Source: Ignatzschineria sp. F8392 (GTDB taxonomy: Bacteria > Pseudomonadota > Gammaproteobacteria > Cardiobacteriales > Wohlfahrtiimonadaceae). From it: 64,000 nucleotides of DNA. Location: positions 914,918 to 978,917 of the forward strand of contig NZ_NEFF01000001.1 in the NCBI RefSeq assembly GCF_002252045.1. The letters run 5' to 3'. Below the pieces are notes generated by a model, which ran no database searches, was not told where the DNA came from, and worked only from the letters and a program-made list of their open reading frames with translations. Below, one piece after another: positions 62,303 to 64,000 of the stretch. Each line of letters opens with the position of its first letter. Positions within the stretch are counted from its first letter, which is position 1. The position numbers and the translations under genes are program-made.

Positions 62303-63628
62303 ATGAGCAAGCATGAGCATTATTCGAAGCTGTTAGATTGGCGTCTGCATCTGGTGGTTATTATCGTTACCGTTCTGGCAGAGATAATTGGCATTATGAA
62401 ATTTGATATCGGGATCGGAATTGTTATCCTTCTTCCGCTTCTTTACGCCTTTCTCTTCTCTGTCCTCTTTAACGGCAATATTATTCCCGGCACCGGGAGA
62501 ATTATTGGCCCAAGCGCACAGACGGCGAGCCATTGGGTTTTGATCTGTGTGATGCCTTTTATCGCCAAGTTTTCTATCGGTATTGGTCCTAAAATTAATG
62601 ATATTATCGCTGCAGGTCCGGCACTGATTTTGCAAGAGCTTGGAAATGTGGCTACCGTTTTAGTTGCGATGCCGGTTGCGGTTCTTCTCTTTAGAATGGG
62701 GCGTGAATCTGTGGGCGCGACACACTCAATTGCGCGTGAACCCAATATTGCATTAGTTGCAGATCGTTTTGGCATTAAGAGTCCAGAAGGGATCGGGGTG
62801 ATGGGCGTCTACGTGATGGGGACACTTTTCGGCGCGATCTACTTCTCTCTTCTTGCCGGTTTTATGGCTTCATGGGATTACTTCGATGTTCGTGCTTTAG
62901 CAATGGCATGTGGTGTTGGAAGTGGCAGTATGATGGGGGCATGTTCAGCCTCACTTGCTGAAGTGGTTCCGAATCAAGCAGAGGATATTGTTGCTTTTGC
63001 CGCAACTTCAAATCTCTTAACTTATGGGACAGGACTCTTTGTGAGTGTTTTTGTGGCGTTACCTCTTGCCGAGTATTGCTATAAATTTTTAAGCAAAATC
63101 CGTAAGCCTGCTGCAGTCAATAGCGCGATGGAAGCAGCCTTAGAGGAGAATTCACTCTTAGAAGCAGAAGTGGTAGAAGAGGGTGAAGAGCTTCGACTCT
63201 CAACGCTTCAAGTATTGATCGCACTTGCGGTGATGTCTGTCATTCTTCTGATCTCTAACTGGGCAGGAACAGGAACCTCTCCATTAGTGGCTCTCCCTGG
63301 GATGATCATTATCTACGCTTTAAGTGTTGGTGGCGTTTTGTTAGGAAAGATTATTCCCATTAAAATTCCAGCCATTGCTTGGATCTCACTTCTTGCGATC
63401 TTCTTCGGGCTTCCCTTTATGCCAACGGCAGATCATCTAGTCACAATGACAGAGAAGTTAGGGCTCTTACCACTTATCACCCCGGCATTGGCCTATGCAG
63501 GTATTGCAATTTCAAAACGTGAAGTGGATCTCTTTAAAAAGTCAGGAATCAAGATCGCAATTGTTGCACTTTTAACCTTCACCGGCACCTTCTTAGGCTC
63601 CGCCTTTATTGCTGATCTTCTGCTTTAG
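62303..63628 (+). CDS. DUF3100 integral membrane transporter-like protein
   Basis: 441 residues with about 10-12 hydrophobic helices and a charged loop near 275-300 (MEAALEENSLLEAEVVEEGEEL). GIGPKINDIIAAGPALILQELGN and ACGVGSGSMMGACSASLAEVVP match my recollection of DUF3100, proteins found beside catabolic enzymes and presumed to take up their substrates. GGAGG at 62290-62294 precedes ATG 62303. It likely imports the compound handled by the two dehydrogenases before it. Confidence 0.75.
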   Translation: MSKHEHYSKLLDWRLHLVVIIVTVLAEIIGIMKFDIGIGIVILLPLLYAFLFSVLFNGNIIPGTGRIIGPSAQTASHWVLICVMPFIAKFSIGIGPKINDIIAAGPALILQELGNVATVLVAMPVAVLLFRMGRESVGATHSIAREPNIALVADRFGIKSPEGIGVMGVYVMGTLFGAIYFSLLAGFMASWDYFDVRALAMACGVGSGSMMGACSASLAEVVPNQAEDIVAFAATSNLLTYGTGLFVSVFVALPLAEYCYKFLSKIRKPAAVNSAMEAALEENSLLEAEVVEEGEELRLSTLQVLIALAVMSVILLISNWAGTGTSPLVALPGMIIIYALSVGGVLLGKIIPIKIPAIAWISLLAIFFGLPFMPTADHLVTMTEKLGLLPLITPALAYAGIAISKREVDLFKKSGIKIAIVALLTFTGTFLGSAFIADLLL

Positions 63629-63674
63629 GAGAAGAGCTACTTTTTTCAATAAGACAATCATCAGTTGAGATAAT

Positions 63675-63713
63675 AAGAGTGATTTCGATTAATTCGGAGT
63701 CACTCTTTTTTTA
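63675..63713 (+). terminator. Terminator of the DUF3100 gene
   Basis: AAGAGTGA (63675-63682) and TCACTCTT (63700-63707) followed by a T tract to 63712. Confidence 0.9.
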
Positions 63714-63884
63714 TCTCAAAAATCAACCGCTCTATCTGTTACTTGGTTAATTACTTTATCTAAAAAGGCCAATTTGCGGTTGATAGGCATTTGTAAAATT
63801 GAATCATAATGGCGTCATTGATCATAAAGTTTATGGTTTTATGACTTCTATGACTTCTATTATTTTATGACTTCTTGAATTCTA

Positions 63885-64000
63885 ATTCCTAACGCAACAG
63901 TTAATGTTTAGTCATCTGAGTAGCTTCATATTCCTTGTGAAATAGTTCTGTAATAACTTCGATAGGCGACCTAAAATTAAAGCGTTTTCGAGGTCTACTG
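63885..64000 (-). mobile_element. IS30-family insertion sequence, right end entering the window
   Basis: The transposase fragment and about 16 bp beyond its stop (CCTAACGCAACAG on the plus strand) look like an IS terminus. CTGTTGCGTTAGG on the minus strand resembles IS30-family ends. Direct target repeats cannot be judged because the other end is outside. Just inside, TGACTTCTATGACTTC short repeats flank the element. Confidence 0.7.
63901..64000 (-). CDS. IS30-family transposase, C-terminal fragment at window edge
   Basis: The last 32 codons of a minus-strand frame that enters at 64000 and stops at TAA (63901-63903). It reads SRPRKRFNFRSPIEVITELF and ends EATQMTKH. 'RPRK.L.(F/W)..P.E' is the classic C-terminal signature of IS30 transposases, just after the last catalytic acidic residue. 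Whether the rest is intact is outside the window. Confidence 0.8.
   Translation of the reverse strand, partial: SRPRKRFNFRSPIEVITELFHKEYEATQMTKH

Overview
The window reads as chromosomal DNA of a moderately AT-rich gammaproteobacterium. The folA, recJ, tusA, rimI, cysZ and cmoM genes are gammaproteobacterial in type. Short intergenic tandem repeats, a proteolysis-oriented transporter set, TMAO respiration and betaine/choline uptake would suit Wohlfahrtiimonadaceae/Cardiobacteriales (Ignatzschineria- or Wohlfahrtiimonas-like bacteria of fly larvae and decaying tissue). That placement is an inference from general knowledge, not a database result. No rRNA, tRNA, prophage or CRISPR array is visible.

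Layout. 1-10.2 kb holds housekeeping genes: a DUF726-like hydrolase cut by the left edge, cysZ and folA on the minus strand; then pssA, a UDG-fold protein with a HolD-like N-terminus, rimI, tusA, recJ, an exported LigE-type DNA ligase and a SlyB-like lipoprotein on the plus strand. 10.2-23.4 kb carries transport and envelope genes: an aromatic amino acid permease, NhaC, an AraC regulator with a DMT exporter, a Sit/Yfe-type metal ABC operon behind a Fur-like box, a DUF481 outer-membrane protein, cmoM and a LemA-like protein. 23.4-34.5 kb is a purine cluster, purE-K-L-C-F-M-N-H, with purD apart at 43.7 kb. 34.8-50.2 kb has an Na/Pi cotransporter, a TrpXYZ-like ABC operon, a DsbA-family protein, yjcH-actP, a Pmp3 protein, betT, an FUSC protein and a YeeZ-like protein. 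50.7-56 kb is a torE-C-A-D operon. 56-63.6 kb has a CopZ-like protein, endonuclease I, a small membrane-protein pair and a LysR / beta-hydroxyacid dehydrogenase / aldehyde dehydrogenase / DUF3100 cluster. An IS30-family transposase enters from the right edge.

The most striking observation is in the purine cluster. PurL and PurF are both of Firmicutes type and both lack the catalytic cysteine of their glutamine amidotransferase domains. PurL has Asn where the family has Cys. PurF starts, at a GTG with a good Shine-Dalgarno right after the purC stop, two residues beyond where the N-terminal Cys should be. The synthetase and phosphoribosyltransferase halves look intact. The simplest reading is a de novo purine pathway whose two glutamine-dependent steps run on free ammonia, plausible for a bacterium in ammonia-rich decaying tissue.

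Other signals at DNA level: the heptamer GCCGGCA/TGCCGGC occurs about fifty times where about three would be expected, in several reading frames and between genes, which is what an uptake sequence or another chromosomal motif would look like. A roughly 240-bp structured intergenic repeat occurs at 10.3-10.7 kb (one full and one partial copy) and inverted at 47.7-48.0 kb, with paired changes in its main stem. Hairpin-rich leaders lie before purE, purM and purH.
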